Shown here piece by piece: positions 1 through 9,445 of a stretch of 64,000 bases of DNA. Each line of letters opens with the position of its first letter. Position 1 is the first letter of the stretch. Position numbers and translations under genes: made by a program. Source of the DNA: Eukaryota sp. TZLM1-RC (taxonomy: Eukaryota; Metamonada: BaSk clade); the NCBI GenBank assembly GCA_040285825.1, contig JAUPSS010000001.1, forward strand, positions 310,001 to 374,000. Reading direction: 5' to 3'. The notes beneath the pieces are model-generated. The model did not search any database and was not told where the DNA came from. It saw nothing but the letters and a program-made list of their open reading frames with translations.

Positions 1-2
1 AA

Positions 3-596
3 TCTGCTGTCAGCAACAAAGATGCTTCAATTGAACAATTACTCAACAATGAAGTAGTCCTGAACAGTAAAATTGCTGATTTAAATGCAGCAAATGAAAA
101 TATAGAAAAGTTATATACAGATATTTTGGAAAAATCTACTGATAATAGTTCTTTGCAATTAGACTTATCTAAACTTAGACAAGAAAAGGATGAATTCTTA
201 GTTGAAATTGAAGAAGCTAAGACTGCATTATCTCAATTAACTACCGAAAAGCAAAGTTTATTGCAGGAATTCCAAAGTGCTTTTGAGGAATGTGAAAAAT
301 TAAGACTTGACAAACAATCGCTCGAAGATGATATAATCTCCAAAGATGATTTGAATTCTCATTTACAAAGTAGATTCCAGAATCTTTTAACACAATATGA
401 GGAGCAAATGGAATCTCTCGGTAAAGAGAAGGCGGCTAAAACAGTGAAGGAAAAAGAGTTGAAACAGCTCCGTAGTAGTGTGATTGCTTTCAAAAAGGAC
501 TTTGACTCTCTATCCAGTAGGTTTAGAGCGGCAACTGATTATGCAAAGGGATTGGAAACATTGATAAATGAACAATTAGTAACAAAAACAAAATAA
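3..596 (+). CDS. C-terminal part of a long coiled-coil protein (5' partial)
   Basis: The frame is open from the left edge of the window to a TAA at 594-596, so this is the last ~197 residues of a gene that begins outside. The composition is that of a continuous coiled coil: rich in E, K, L, Q, S and D with heptad-like spacing of Leu and Ile, few Gly and no Pro. It resembles golgin, kinetochore or myosin-tail type rods, but no specific family can be named. The last ~15 residues carry no obvious targeting motif. Downstream lies RPB10 on the opposite strand, so the two genes converge with about 95 bases between stop codons. Confidence 0.75.
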   Translation, partial: SAVSNKDASIEQLLNNEVVLNSKIADLNAANENIEKLYTDILEKSTDNSSLQLDLSKLRQEKDEFLVEIEEAKTALSQLTTEKQSLLQEFQSAFEECEKLRLDKQSLEDDIISKDDLNSHLQSRFQNLLTQYEEQMESLGKEKAAKTVKEKELKQLRSSVIAFKKDFDSLSSRFRAATDYAKGLETLINEQLVTKTK

Positions 597-692
597 ATGG
601 GTAATTATTTATTGACCAACATGTTCAAAAAGTTTACAAATAAGGTTAACATATAACAAAAAGACTAACAAAACAAAAGTAGGGATGATGAA

Positions 693-936
693 TCAGCTTT
701 GGGTACTTTCATGGGGATTATATAAGAGGAGCTTGTCAATAAGTTCCACATGGGTAAGCACCATACGGCGACAACAGTAACGTTTGAGATTAAGCTTGTC
801 GAGGGCTTCGCTGTAATAAGTGGGGTGAAGAGAGTACCAACCCTTCAGAAGTTTGAGCTTGAAGAAGTTCAAGGTATTGCTCGTACTTATTGCCTACTAC
901 TTTGCCACAAGTAAAGCAGCGTACCGGGATAATCAT
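693..936 (-). CDS. RPB10: RNA polymerase subunit RPB10/ABC10-beta, one 31-nt intron
   Basis: RPB10 is the small zinc-binding subunit shared by RNA polymerases I, II and III. The first exon (936 down to 842) encodes the diagnostic start [18 protein letters not shown], holding the first CxxC zinc pair. The second exon (810 down to 693) encodes the second cluster, [18 protein letters not shown], and ends near YNPHE as usual. Reading straight through breaks the frame; removing a GT-AG segment at 841-811 joins the halves as [14 protein letters not shown], giving 70 residues, the normal family length. Its start lies 70 bases from that of the divergent ArfGAP gene, so the two probably share a promoter region. 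Confidence 0.93.
811..841 (-). other. 31-nt spliceosomal intron in RPB10
   Basis: On the minus strand the segment begins GTTGGT, has a pyrimidine-rich middle and ends TTACAG. Its removal restores the conserved RPB10 frame exactly. The length (31, not a multiple of three) makes it necessary for a functional product. Seen directly; splicing itself is inferred. Confidence 0.85.
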
Positions 937-1006
937 ATAAGGTGTGCTAAATGGCAAAGAATTTGGACCTAATTCCCCCATACCCAACTTATTATCTACA
1001 TATTAT
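937..1006. promoter_or_regulatory. Short divergent promoter interval RPB10 / ArfGAP
   Basis: Only 70 bases separate the two start codons, so control elements for both genes must lie here or inside the genes. The interval is AT-rich without a recognisable box; the call rests on gene layout only. Confidence 0.3.
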
Positions 1007-1729
1007 ATGTCTGACCATCGTGCCCAATTATCTCGTCTATTGAGGCTGCCTGAAAATCAATTTTGTGTAGATTGTGGAGCACGTGGTCCCCGATGGAGTA
1101 GTACCAATCTTGGGATTTTCTTTTGCATGAATTGCTCAGCCATCCATCGTTCTCTCGGTACTCACATTTCAAAAGTCAAATCTTGTACACTTGACGAATG
1201 GACCCTTGATCAGGTTGAATATATGAAATCAGTAGGTAACCATCGCTTCAATTCTCGTTATGAATCCAAGTTATGTAATGGTCAAAAAATCAAACCTACT
1301 TGTTCCACTGATGAACGAATCCAGTTCATTAGGTCAAAATACGAACGTAAACAATGGTATTCTGATGCACCAAGACCGCCCTCTCGAGTGTCCCCTGCAC
1401 CCTCTCCTCCTCTCTCCCCACAGCACTCTCCAAGGTCGACTGTGTCCTCGTTGAAGAGTCCATCCCCTTCACATCTCTCCAAGACATCTTCTGTTGATTC
1501 AATTGACCTCGTGGACCTTTCCGACTGTTTGATGTCTTCTGTGGAGTCCACCAAGTCTTCACTTAAATCTCCGATTCCTGAAACACCCAAGAGCACCCTG
1601 AGTAGTAATTCAAAGGAAGGACAGGGTTCAAGCAATGGAAAGTCCAAAATTAAATCTGCAAAAGCATCAATTTTGTCTCTTTTCGATGATGATTTGAACC
1701 AAAATAATAAGAATTTTTCATTATTTTAG
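1007..1729 (+). CDS. ArfGAP-domain GTPase-activating protein
   Basis: Predicted Arf GTPase-activating protein, a regulator of vesicle coat cycling on Golgi or endosome membranes. The start chosen is the ATG for [10 protein letters not shown]; the frame extends further up but without better support. Residues 8-110 form the ArfGAP domain: C20-x2-C23-x16-C40-x2-C43 zinc finger, followed by SAIHRSLG, whose Arg48 is the expected catalytic arginine finger. The domain continues through [18 protein letters not shown] and FNSRYE. The C-terminal half is low complexity, rich in Ser, Pro and Lys. Total 240 residues, similar in plan to short SMAP/AGD-like ArfGAPs. Confidence 0.9.
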   Translation: MSDHRAQLSRLLRLPENQFCVDCGARGPRWSSTNLGIFFCMNCSAIHRSLGTHISKVKSCTLDEWTLDQVEYMKSVGNHRFNSRYESKLCNGQKIKPTCSTDERIQFIRSKYERKQWYSDAPRPPSRVSPAPSPPLSPQHSPRSTVSSLKSPSPSHLSKTSSVDSIDLVDLSDCLMSSVESTKSSLKSPIPETPKSTLSSNSKEGQGSSNGKSKIKSAKASILSLFDDDLNQNNKNFSLF

Positions 1730-1977
1730 TCTTTTAATTATTGTTTTTAAAGTTTTTTTTGTAAATTATTTTAGATTTATTCAGTATTCATGTAACTTTG
1801 TTTGAGTCAAATTTTCTTTTTTTTGGCTCTTGAATTAAATCCAATATCTACTTAATACTTGTTTAGCTTATTACAACATTTACGGCTAAGATTAAATCAA
1901 ATATAATTGATCAATTCGATGCTCAAGTTGACGCAGCCATAACAATTACTTTCAAACTTCTAATAGTGTGGTAGGTG

Positions 1978-2088
1978 ATGTCACTACAGCAACCCCCAAT
2001 TTTTGATGATTCTTCACAAAATGAAAACCAAGTAACTACTGTAACAAGACTCTATGCCATATTTTCTAATGAAACTAATACCGAATAA
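1978..2088 (+). CDS. Possible small ORF or exon (36 aa)
   Basis: ATG to TAA with a protein-like composition (starts MSLQQPPIFDDSSQN). It could be chance or an exon of something unseen. No family recognised. The rest of 1730-2316 holds AT-rich DNA and one perfect palindrome, with no other gene visible. Confidence 0.15.
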   Translation: MSLQQPPIFDDSSQNENQVTTVTRLYAIFSNETNTE

Positions 2089-2195
2089 AGAGTTCCTTTT
2101 GCATAACAAAGAGACCCGGTACCTAGCCTTTAACTTCCGTTTCAGAATGTTCATGAATCACTCATAACTGAACAAAAGTTATCAAGAGACTGCTA

Positions 2196-2224
2196 AATTA
2201 TAAGGGGCAATGCCCCTTATAATT
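2196..2224. repeat. Perfect 14-bp palindrome, 1-nt loop
   Basis: Arms 2196-2209 and 2211-2224 are exact reverse complements around a single A, with a GGGGCA core in otherwise AT-rich DNA. A stem this perfect could be a transposon end, an RNA hairpin or a DNA cruciform. It lies between the ArfGAP gene and the next coding region. Confidence 0.7.
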
Positions 2225-2316
2225 GATGTAAAGAAAGGGATTTATGTGTGAAAACAGATTTTTAAACAAGAAGTTCTACTGCAGTAGTTGAAATAGGGGT
2301 TTGAGAAAACGTTTTC

Positions 2317-2390
2317 GAACAAAAACCAGTAATAACAAATAATAAATGAACAAAAACTAGTAATAATAAATAATAAATGAACAAAAACAG
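2317..2390. repeat. Tandem repeat, 31-bp unit, about 2.4 copies
   Basis: Two 31-bp units starting GAACAAAAAC (2317-2347 and 2348-2378) differ at few positions and are followed by a 12-base partial third unit. It lies just upstream of the acyltransferase-like gene, possibly in its 5' UTR or promoter. Confidence 0.75.
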
Positions 2391-2423
2391 TTCAGCAAAA
2401 TCAATCCCAATCGAACTTCATAT

Positions 2424-3640
2424 ATGACTATCAATGAGATTGCCGTCGAAATGACTGTCCCAAATCCACTAAAATCAGGGTCGCAGAAGGTGACAGACTC
2501 CTCAATGTCTTCCCCCTCTGCCAAGCACCCAGAGTTGCAAAGTCGACAAGATGCCATGGATATGGTATGACTAAAACAAGATCTGACCAGCAGGCTAGAG
2601 GTTTGTCTGTCATACTGATGATTTTTCACCATGTTATCATTTACTTTGCACATTATGATCTTTGGGACTCTCCTGTTTTAATTTGGAGTTTACATGGCCC
2701 AGGATCTGTAGCTGTTATGTTCATGTTCATCATGGGAATTAATGCTGCTGATTCCGAAAAGAATAATGCCAGAACACTTGCAAAACGAGGATTGAAGATC
2801 CTTATATTTGCGTATTTTCTAAACTTTGTCAGGGATCAACTACCACTGATCCTGAGCTGCACATTTCAGAGCCTGTGTCCAGAAGATGTTTACCTTGACG
2901 GTTATTGGGACATGTTGTTCATCTTGGACATATTTCCTTTTGTGGGGTTGTGTTTCCTTTACATTGCCATGCTTCGGCACTTTGAAATTAACAAAGAGGG
3001 TCAGCTGACATTGACAGCTATTTTGGTTCTCATTTTCTCTCTCTTTGAAAAACACTCAGATCCTACTCCTATTTTTGGCTATTTCTTCCTTGGTGATTGG
3101 TATCTTTGCTACTTCCCCTTCAGAAGTTGGGTTATTTTCCCTGTGTTTGGAGCTCTTATTGGCTCCTATTATCGTCCTTATGGTTCTCTCACTAAGGACA
3201 GTGTTCCCATGAAGAAGCTGCTCATCATTGCTCTTATTGGATGGATTACACTGTTTATTGGAATGTTCATTTTTTACCCTCAATTAGATCACTATGGATT
3301 CCAAGACGAAACTAACTACTATCACCAAGACCCGCTCACGAATTTCTTCTTTCTTTGCCAGAATGTACTGCTATTAGAAACGTTGAAACTATTGATGGCT
3401 AGGAACCTAGTTCCATCAATCTTGTTCAGGTATATCAAGTGGATGAGTCGTAACATTACTGCGGCCTATGTAGTTTCTTGGTTGGTCATAACCTGGTTCG
3501 CTACGTTGATTACTGGTTGGTATATTCTGACTAATATTATTTTAATTTATGTCTTCATTGTTACTGTAACTGGAATTACATCTGGTCTTTTGTACTTCTT
3601 CCCTGCTATATCTAAATTGTTGAAAAAGACACTTGCTTAG
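2424..3640 (+). CDS. HGSNAT/DUF1624-like multi-pass membrane acyltransferase, 29-nt intron
   Basis: Multi-pass membrane protein of the acyltransferase superfamily that includes heparan-alpha-glucosaminide N-acetyltransferase. The long ORF alone lacks a good start. A first exon from the ATG at 2424 to 2564, joined over a GT-AG segment at 2565-2593, restores the family signature D-x-x-R-G followed by LSVILMIFHH. Next comes LHGPGSVAVMFMFIMGI, matching the His-containing region and second membrane segment of the family. About ten hydrophobic segments follow. Spliced length is about 395 residues. A 26-nt intron using the previous AG would add one Gln and cannot be excluded. Substrate unknown. It converges with TRAPPC9. 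Confidence 0.7.
2565..2593 (+). other. 29-nt intron in the acyltransferase-like gene
   Basis: Begins GTATGACTAAAAC and ends CCAGCAG. Joining the flanks moves the upstream frame into the long membrane-protein frame and creates the D-x-x-R-G motif of this family. An alternative acceptor three bases earlier keeps the same frame. Confidence 0.65.
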
Positions 3641-4026
3641 GCTGATTTATCTCGTTTTTTGCTTTGATGAATGGTATTTTTTCAACATTTTGTGTATAAA
3701 TTTAATGAAAAGTGGTATAGCTTATGAATATAAAATCAAAATCATACAATACTACCAGTGATACTCCCAGCATCTTTCAACATTTAATAAGACATTGAAA
3801 CAGTAAGAAATTTCATGTGAATATATCAAAAGGAAAAACAATTATGATGTGTGGGAGAGGGAAGTTTTGAGGTTGTGGAGCATTAGTTGAGTATTTGATC
3901 ATTGTATTTCGTTTAATAAAAGCATGAAAATGTTTTTTTTCACTGGTTCAAGAGGTATCCTGGCAATTTATGTATACAAGAATCATGAAATGCTATTGTA
4001 TTTAATGCGATTATGTCCTACACCAA

Positions 4027-6798
4027 TTACTGTGATAACGTTACAACATCAATGGTGCTGCTGGTTCCATCACCAAACTCTGCAAAAATATTGATAATAA
4101 CCCTTGATGAATTGAAAGAGATGACCCCCATAGAAAGGTCAACAACTTCGTCATTGGAAACCTCCACGTGTCGGGTCATTAATCCGTCAAAACCAATCAA
4201 ATTGCGTTGACTTTCATCAACTGAGAATGTGACAATAGCTGATTTTCGAAGAAAGACCTTGAATTTTGTCAAAACATCTCGCTCAACAGTCAAAAATGGC
4301 CCACAATCAGTCCAAAAGTCTTGAGAAGTCTTCGAAGAGGTCAATAATAGAGATAATTGACCCTCTATTTTATTAGAATACTTATATTTTAAATAAGGAA
4401 ATCGATTTTTAACTAAGATAGAACCAAATTTTCCAGCACCAATGCTTTCCCACCTGCCTAATTGAAAAACTTCTAAATCAAAATTACTAGAATTCTTTAC
4501 CACAACTAACCAATTGTCTCCAGGAATCTCCTTGACCAGGCAAATATTTGGTGTGATTGATTTGCCAGTTTCCCGGGCAGGAACAAAAAGATTGGAAGTA
4601 CTTAGAGATTTCAGTGATTTTTTATCAACAAGTATAATAGAAATAGAAAATTCAAAATCAAAAGTTGGCATATAGATAAATCTCTTGGATTTGGGCTTTA
4701 AGGGAAACAAATTAATAATTTCAGTAAATAAATGTTCGTTCAATTCATTTAATTTTGATTTTGATTCAGGATTGACATTTTTTAAGGGCCTAATTGACAA
4801 AGAAATTGAAAACTTCTCGTCTATTTCCAGCCCCAAAGAACTATTTGTTACTATTAAAGAATTATCATCAGTCAAAGAAAGACTCATACAGGGAACCTCA
4901 ATCAATTTGATTGAAGAGATGCAGTCAGGTACAAAAACTTTAACATCACCTTTAAGAATAATATTGTTCAACCTAAAACCTATCGATTCTATGGTTAATT
5001 CACCAATATTTTGTCCGGGAACAGAGAACGTGACTGACGCCTTGGAATGACGATTAAGGCTCATACCTGGATGAGTAAGGATCACTTCTGAAAATTTCCC
5101 TTCATTGACATGTGTCAAGTACAAGAAGAGCTCATCAAGACCCAGATCATAACTAAAAGGATTCTTCATCACGACGTTAATTCTCCCTTTGTGGTGGCTG
5201 GACCAAGTTATAAACTTTGGCTTTTCCGTTAGTTTAGATGCAGTCATTGCTTTAGATTTAACAATAAAAGGAGAATTTTGTTCTGAGTCTCTTTCAGTTT
5301 CGATTGAATTAGAAAATAAATGCATTTGAAGGGGATCAATAGACTGAAATATTGGAAGTGTCAAGGAGGACGTAGTAGAGCTGACTGACAAGCTGAGTGA
5401 CACGAGACGATCAAAATAATGACGTGTGAGGTCAGAATTGTATGTATGAAGCGCAATCAGTTGCCCAATAAGTGATGTCACCGACTGCTTGACTTTGGTA
5501 GACCCGTCACCAATCGACAACTGATTGATTGACTCTAAAAGGCCAACAGATAGTTCCTTCCATTTTCGCAATTTTCGAATACAAAATTGTTTCTCTTTCT
5601 GACAAAGAAAGAATTGGTCTACATTATAGTAATCACTCAATAAATTGATTAATTCAGACGCTAATTTGAATTCTTTTAATTCAATCAATAGAGTACTAGC
5701 TTTTTTTAGCAACAGAGCTGACTTCCTTTCAAATGGCTGCTTTAAATCAAACGATAATGGATATTTGGAAACTGTCCACGTGGTAAATAACGTGCTGACG
5801 TCACCAATGTTTTTTTGATTGATGACTTGCTTAAATCCATACACACAGGCAAAAGAAAAACACAAAGCAACTTGGTCTTTCTTTTCTAAAAGGTCCATAA
5901 TTTCCAAGGATTTTGACACATATTTTGACCCAATCGTTTGACCAGCCGTGACCAACACATCATCAAAACAGCTACTTGGTAATGCTGAGACCAATGAACA
6001 AATTCTGATACAAAATCCACAAAGAGCATAATTCATTAAACACCGTGAAAATTCCCCAACCGCGGCTAAAATAAAAGGTTCTACCAGGGAATAAGTGAAG
6101 GGTTCATTATTATCAAGGGAAAGGTAGAGTAAACAAGTCACCAAGGATTCAAAAGACAATGCTGCTGAAAAAGAATCATTCAATGCTCGAGATGCATCCA
6201 GGACTGCCGAGAATAAGGACTTTGCCTGTCTAAAGCGGCCTAAAACCAAGTTTGAACCGGCTGAATAGAACAGCTTAGAAAGGGTTTCCTTCTTAGTGTT
6301 ACTAGGGAGGGGAGGGGGTTGGTGGGGTAGAGAACGGAAGATTAGAGAAGAGAGGCGGGTTATGACTGAAGAGATAGAACAAGGAGACGAGCAGGAGGAA
6401 GAGATGCTGGGAAGACAGTCATAGAGGAAGTATTGATTGGAAGTGGAAGGATAGATGAATGCAAGAATGGATGATGAGGGCAGCGAAGAGGAAATTCCCT
6501 TTATAAGGGAAGGAGAGGGTGGTCTAGTGGGGAGGGTGGAGTAGGCGACATACAGAATGGGGAAGAAGCCAGGGTGCAGTGGTGAAGAGTTGGTAGGCAC
6601 TACAATACGGGGAATAAAATGTAAACGGAGGGAGCAATCAGATTCCAAGAGAATGGGAGAAGAGCAATGGTGATTTAGGTCATTAATGAATGATGAACAA
6701 GCTTCGTGGTCATGTTCATCTACCGGAAATACACAAATCTTCGACACTGCAAGATCATAGAAAGTAGGAGCATATGTAAAAATGTGTGGTATATTCAT
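4027..6798 (-). CDS. TRAPPC9/Trs120-like TRAPP II subunit
   Basis: A 923-residue protein best explained as the Trs120/TRAPPC9 subunit of TRAPP II, a Rab exchange factor and tether at the trans-Golgi. Seen: the N-terminus (TFYDLAVSKICVFPVDEHD) fits the family opening; a helical segment near residues 172-220 (KLFYSAGSNLVLGRFRQA, then ALNDSFSAALSFESL) matches the TPR-like region; the C-terminal third is beta-rich, as in the Ig-like repeats of Trs120. Human TRAPPC9 is somewhat longer. No signal peptide or membrane segment. The assignment rests on overall pattern rather than a catalytic motif. The ATG at 6798 is the first in the frame. Confidence 0.6.
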   Translation of the reverse strand: MNIPHIFTYAPTFYDLAVSKICVFPVDEHDHEACSSFINDLNHHCSSPILLESDCSLRLHFIPRIVVPTNSSPLHPGFFPILYVAYSTLPTRPPSPSLIKGISSSLPSSSILAFIYPSTSNQYFLYDCLPSISSSCSSPCSISSVITRLSSLIFRSLPHQPPPLPSNTKKETLSKLFYSAGSNLVLGRFRQAKSLFSAVLDASRALNDSFSAALSFESLVTCLLYLSLDNNEPFTYSLVEPFILAAVGEFSRCLMNYALCGFCIRICSLVSALPSSCFDDVLVTAGQTIGSKYVSKSLEIMDLLEKKDQVALCFSFACVYGFKQVINQKNIGDVSTLFTTWTVSKYPLSFDLKQPFERKSALLLKKASTLLIELKEFKLASELINLLSDYYNVDQFFLCQKEKQFCIRKLRKWKELSVGLLESINQLSIGDGSTKVKQSVTSLIGQLIALHTYNSDLTRHYFDRLVSLSLSVSSTTSSLTLPIFQSIDPLQMHLFSNSIETERDSEQNSPFIVKSKAMTASKLTEKPKFITWSSHHKGRINVVMKNPFSYDLGLDELFLYLTHVNEGKFSEVILTHPGMSLNRHSKASVTFSVPGQNIGELTIESIGFRLNNIILKGDVKVFVPDCISSIKLIEVPCMSLSLTDDNSLIVTNSSLGLEIDEKFSISLSIRPLKNVNPESKSKLNELNEHLFTEIINLFPLKPKSKRFIYMPTFDFEFSISIILVDKKSLKSLSTSNLFVPARETGKSITPNICLVKEIPGDNWLVVVKNSSNFDLEVFQLGRWESIGAGKFGSILVKNRFPYLKYKYSNKIEGQLSLLLTSSKTSQDFWTDCGPFLTVERDVLTKFKVFLRKSAIVTFSVDESQRNLIGFDGLMTRHVEVSNDEVVDLSMGVISFNSSRVIINIFAEFGDGTSSTIDVVTLSQ

Positions 6799-6804
6799 AA
6801 CATG

Positions 6805-7047
6805 TTAAGGTCTGTTGAGAAGCGACGAAATATTAAAGTGTATTTGATTGAAAAAAGATTGCATAAATGGTGACTTACAAGGGATTGTGTTTGTCTTTTG
6901 TCCATCATTGCAAACAATCAGATGATAATCCAGGGGCTTACTTAGATTTATTTTGTTTTCAAGATGAATAACATCAATGAGAATTTTGATAAACGTTCCA
7001 TTAATTAAACCAAAATTCAGCCTAAATTTTGAAGGAACGCTTGAATA
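6805..7047 (-). CDS. Possible 80-codon exon of an unrecognised gene
   Basis: An open stretch ending in TAA two codons short of the TRAPPC9 start. Its translation looks protein-like (for example KILIDVIHLENKINLSKPLD and DYHLIVCNDGQKTNT), vaguely like a C2-domain end. No ATG opens it; a TTTCAG just upstream at about 7048 could be a splice acceptor, but no donor exon is evident up to 7235. It could be the last exon of an otherwise lost gene. The rest of 7048-7238 shows nothing. Confidence 0.3.
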   Translation of the reverse strand, partial: YSSVPSKFRLNFGLINGTFIKILIDVIHLENKINLSKPLDYHLIVCNDGQKTNTIPCKSPFMQSFFNQIHFNISSLLNRP

Positions 7048-7238
7048 CTGAAATCAAAAAATGTGTTCACTTCATAATGAATCACTATTTTATGTAAAAC
7101 TGGTTTTATAAACATATTTATTTAACAACCGTTGTAGAGAGAAATGTCTAGTTTGTGTTTTTGTTTTAGCTTCAAGAAAGGAGTATTAGATTTGATTCTT
7201 AGGAATCATTGTATACAGTGAATCAACAAAAATGCTAT

Positions 7239-7775
7239 TTACAAAGTCTTACAAGGATCAGTATCCCCACAAATACTACAACCTCCACGAGTGTGAATGT
7301 TATGGGGCACATATTGAACATCATAGTGACCATTAATAAAATTACTTGCTTCACCCCTGGCCCAAGAGTGACACTGTGAATACGATCCGAAATACGCAAA
7401 ATCACATCGATTGGGGCACTTGCATTGTCTGACAGGGAAGATAATTTCTTCGTTGATAGAATCAGTATTTCCAATAACACCATCAGCGAGATGTTGTTCT
7501 AAAAGTACTTCACAAGACAATGCCTCAGCAGATGATGCAACAGATTGAATACTATTTGAACAAATAGAGCATCCACCAGAATTAAATGAGCTAGAGGCCA
7601 CAAAAGTACATCGTGCATCAGGTCCAGCTCCGAGACGCTTTGCTGTTTGATCACAGAAGCAAAAACATTCTGCTTTCGATCCTTTGAATCCCCAGTTACA
7701 TTGATTAGGACACCTGCAACCAGCAGACGCTTGATGAACTAAAGCAACAAAAAGAAGCACAAATAAAGTTCTCAT
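7239..7775 (-). CDS. Secreted Cys-rich protein with two repeated domains
   Basis: The ATG at 7775 gives a clear signal peptide (MRTLFVLLFVALVHQASA), so the mature protein is secreted or luminal. The body has two copies of a domain of about 60 residues: CRCPNQCNWGFKGSKAECFC ... GGCSIC near residues 20-75 and CKCPNRCDFAYFGSYSQCHS ... RGGCSIC near 117-172. The C-x-C-P-N-x-C opening and GGCSIC close are shared, with a spacer of about 40 residues between copies. Even, patterned cysteines suggest disulfides. No known family recognised, and no evidence for a toxin or protease inhibitor beyond the cysteine pattern. Confidence 0.75.
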   Translation of the reverse strand: MRTLFVLLFVALVHQASAGCRCPNQCNWGFKGSKAECFCFCDQTAKRLGAGPDARCTFVASSSFNSGGCSICSNSIQSVASSAEALSCEVLLEQHLADGVIGNTDSINEEIIFPVRQCKCPNRCDFAYFGSYSQCHSWARGEASNFINGHYDVQYVPHNIHTRGGCSICGDTDPCKTL

Positions 7776-7985
7776 GAGAAAGATTCTCAATCTAAGGTAT
7801 TGAAATTGAAGATGAATTTAAACTTTAAATCTGAACAAAATTAAATTTTAAAGAATTAAATTGAGTGTTCAGTGTTAAATCAGTGTTCAGAAATCCACGT
7901 ATGCCGTGTCAACAGGTATTTGACACGCGTTCCCCAGTTGAAGACACGTTAGGGTGTTCCATATGCGATCGTTGGGCAACAATTT

Positions 7986-8820
7986 TTTTTCATTTATAGA
8001 CAATTTTATTCATTTAATAAGAAATATGAAAACATAAAATACACAACCAAAAATCCATCCTCAAAACCTGTCTTCCCTACATCAAAGCAATTAATTGCTA
8101 AAGATTCAGAAAATTTCCCAAAAGAAGAGAGTGAATCAGAAATTAGTTTTACCATTTCCTTAAAAATAGAAAATACAATCCTGTTTTGCCAGTAAACACG
8201 ATTGAAAATTCTCCCAGTTCTTTCCTTTACAACTACAACAAAATCCTCAAGGAAAGCCATAGCAGCCTTACCGAGAGATCCAAGCAAAGAAAAAACAAAG
8301 AGAAATAAATTATATTGGGCATGAGAATTTTCATTAACTGAGGAAATGTGTTTCGCATATTTAGCATTTTTTTATTTTTCGCCAGCAAGAAGAGGATTAT
8401 TTACATCTGAGTTAATGAAATGTTCGTCAGAAGAATTACAAGGGTCAATGGACATGGCGTCTAAAATAGTAAAACTACCATTTAAGCCGGGAACAATTAG
8501 ATCACTTCTTGTCAGACCCATAGAATCTCTGTTGTAGCGGGTACTATCAGTATTGGGGTCATCAAGAATTAATTTTGATAGCAAAGGCTCTAAAAAGGAA
8601 TTTACTCGATATGATTTACACATTACGTAAATTTGGTCCCTGGTATTATTCTGCACTTTACTTCTAAATGTAATGAAATGTTTACAGCTCAAAAGATGAG
8701 TAAACAAAAGAGGTTTACCACATTTGCATGTGAAATGATTGGGCAAATTGTTTGGCCATAGAAAACAACGAAAACGCATGTTTAAAAGCCATTCATTGCT
8801 TTTTAACAAAAGTCCAACAA
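7986..8820 (-). mobile_element. 5'-truncated family 2 LINE, flanked by 14-bp direct repeats
   Basis: The reverse strand encodes the C-terminal part of a LINE polyprotein in two frames. At 8809-8372 are the Cys/His cluster (CKCGKPLLFTHLLSCKHF) and R-S-D-L...D motif of a restriction-like endonuclease. At 8287-8006 is the tail region (GRIFNRVYWQNRIVFSIF). The 3' end is marked by a T-run on the + strand. The 14-mer TTGGGCAACAATTT occurs at 7972-7985 and again at 8821-8834, a target-site duplication. A frameshift separates the two parts, so it is dead. 8835-9440 shows no gene. Confidence 0.85.
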
Positions 8821-9445
8821 TTGGGCAACAATTTGTATATTTATCTATTACAATAACAATGTGAGTGGATTATGCTCTATAAGTGTTAACTTCCAAGAGT
8901 GTTGCTCAAGTAACAGCTAATTTTGATAGAAAACATTAATATTAAATACCAATCAAAAAGAACATAAAAACATAAACGAAAAAGGGAAAAAGATTACTGC
9001 TGAAGCTGCAAGCAGACGAAATTTGCTGTTGAAAATCTGTTTTGAAGCTAACATTTCATTGGAAAAAATCGATTCAGATGCAATTTTTTACATGATTACC
9101 TCCATACATTTCACTGTTACTCTCCCTTGTCGGTTGTTATTTTTCAGGTTTAGTACAAAGCAAAGTACTAACAGCTACTTACTGTTAATACAGACCCTGT
9201 TGTAAACTTTTTTTTGACAATCACCTTGTAGAAGATATCCCTTTTTCTTCGTGTGAGTGCCTTCGGGCTTAGCATATTTTTGTTCTTATTCGATTATTTC
9301 TGGTTGTCAACACTATTGACACTGTTGACTCAACAGCAATAGTCTCATTTTATTCTTTTTCAATTGTAAATTTGCAATGAATTTGCTTTCGTTTTTAAAA
9401 GATTTTTGGATCAATTATGTAAATGAAAGTATGCTGTCAATATTC

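Noticed and set aside
4685-5050. A 121-codon frame opposite TRAPPC9
   Set aside because: It lies fully inside a 923-codon frame with protein-family features and has no start context or motif of its own.
126-7790. Gene starts at TTG or CTG (for example 126, 7790, 41753, 34164)
   Set aside because: In a eukaryote with standard code these are unlikely starts. I used the first suitable ATG or called the gene partial or spliced.
8006-8809. Two separate minus-strand genes
   Set aside because: Both match consecutive parts of a LINE C-terminus and lie between one pair of 14-bp target duplications, so they are one broken element.
9023-9205. A 60-codon frame between LINE copies
   Set aside because: AT-rich chance frame without any motif or neighbour support.
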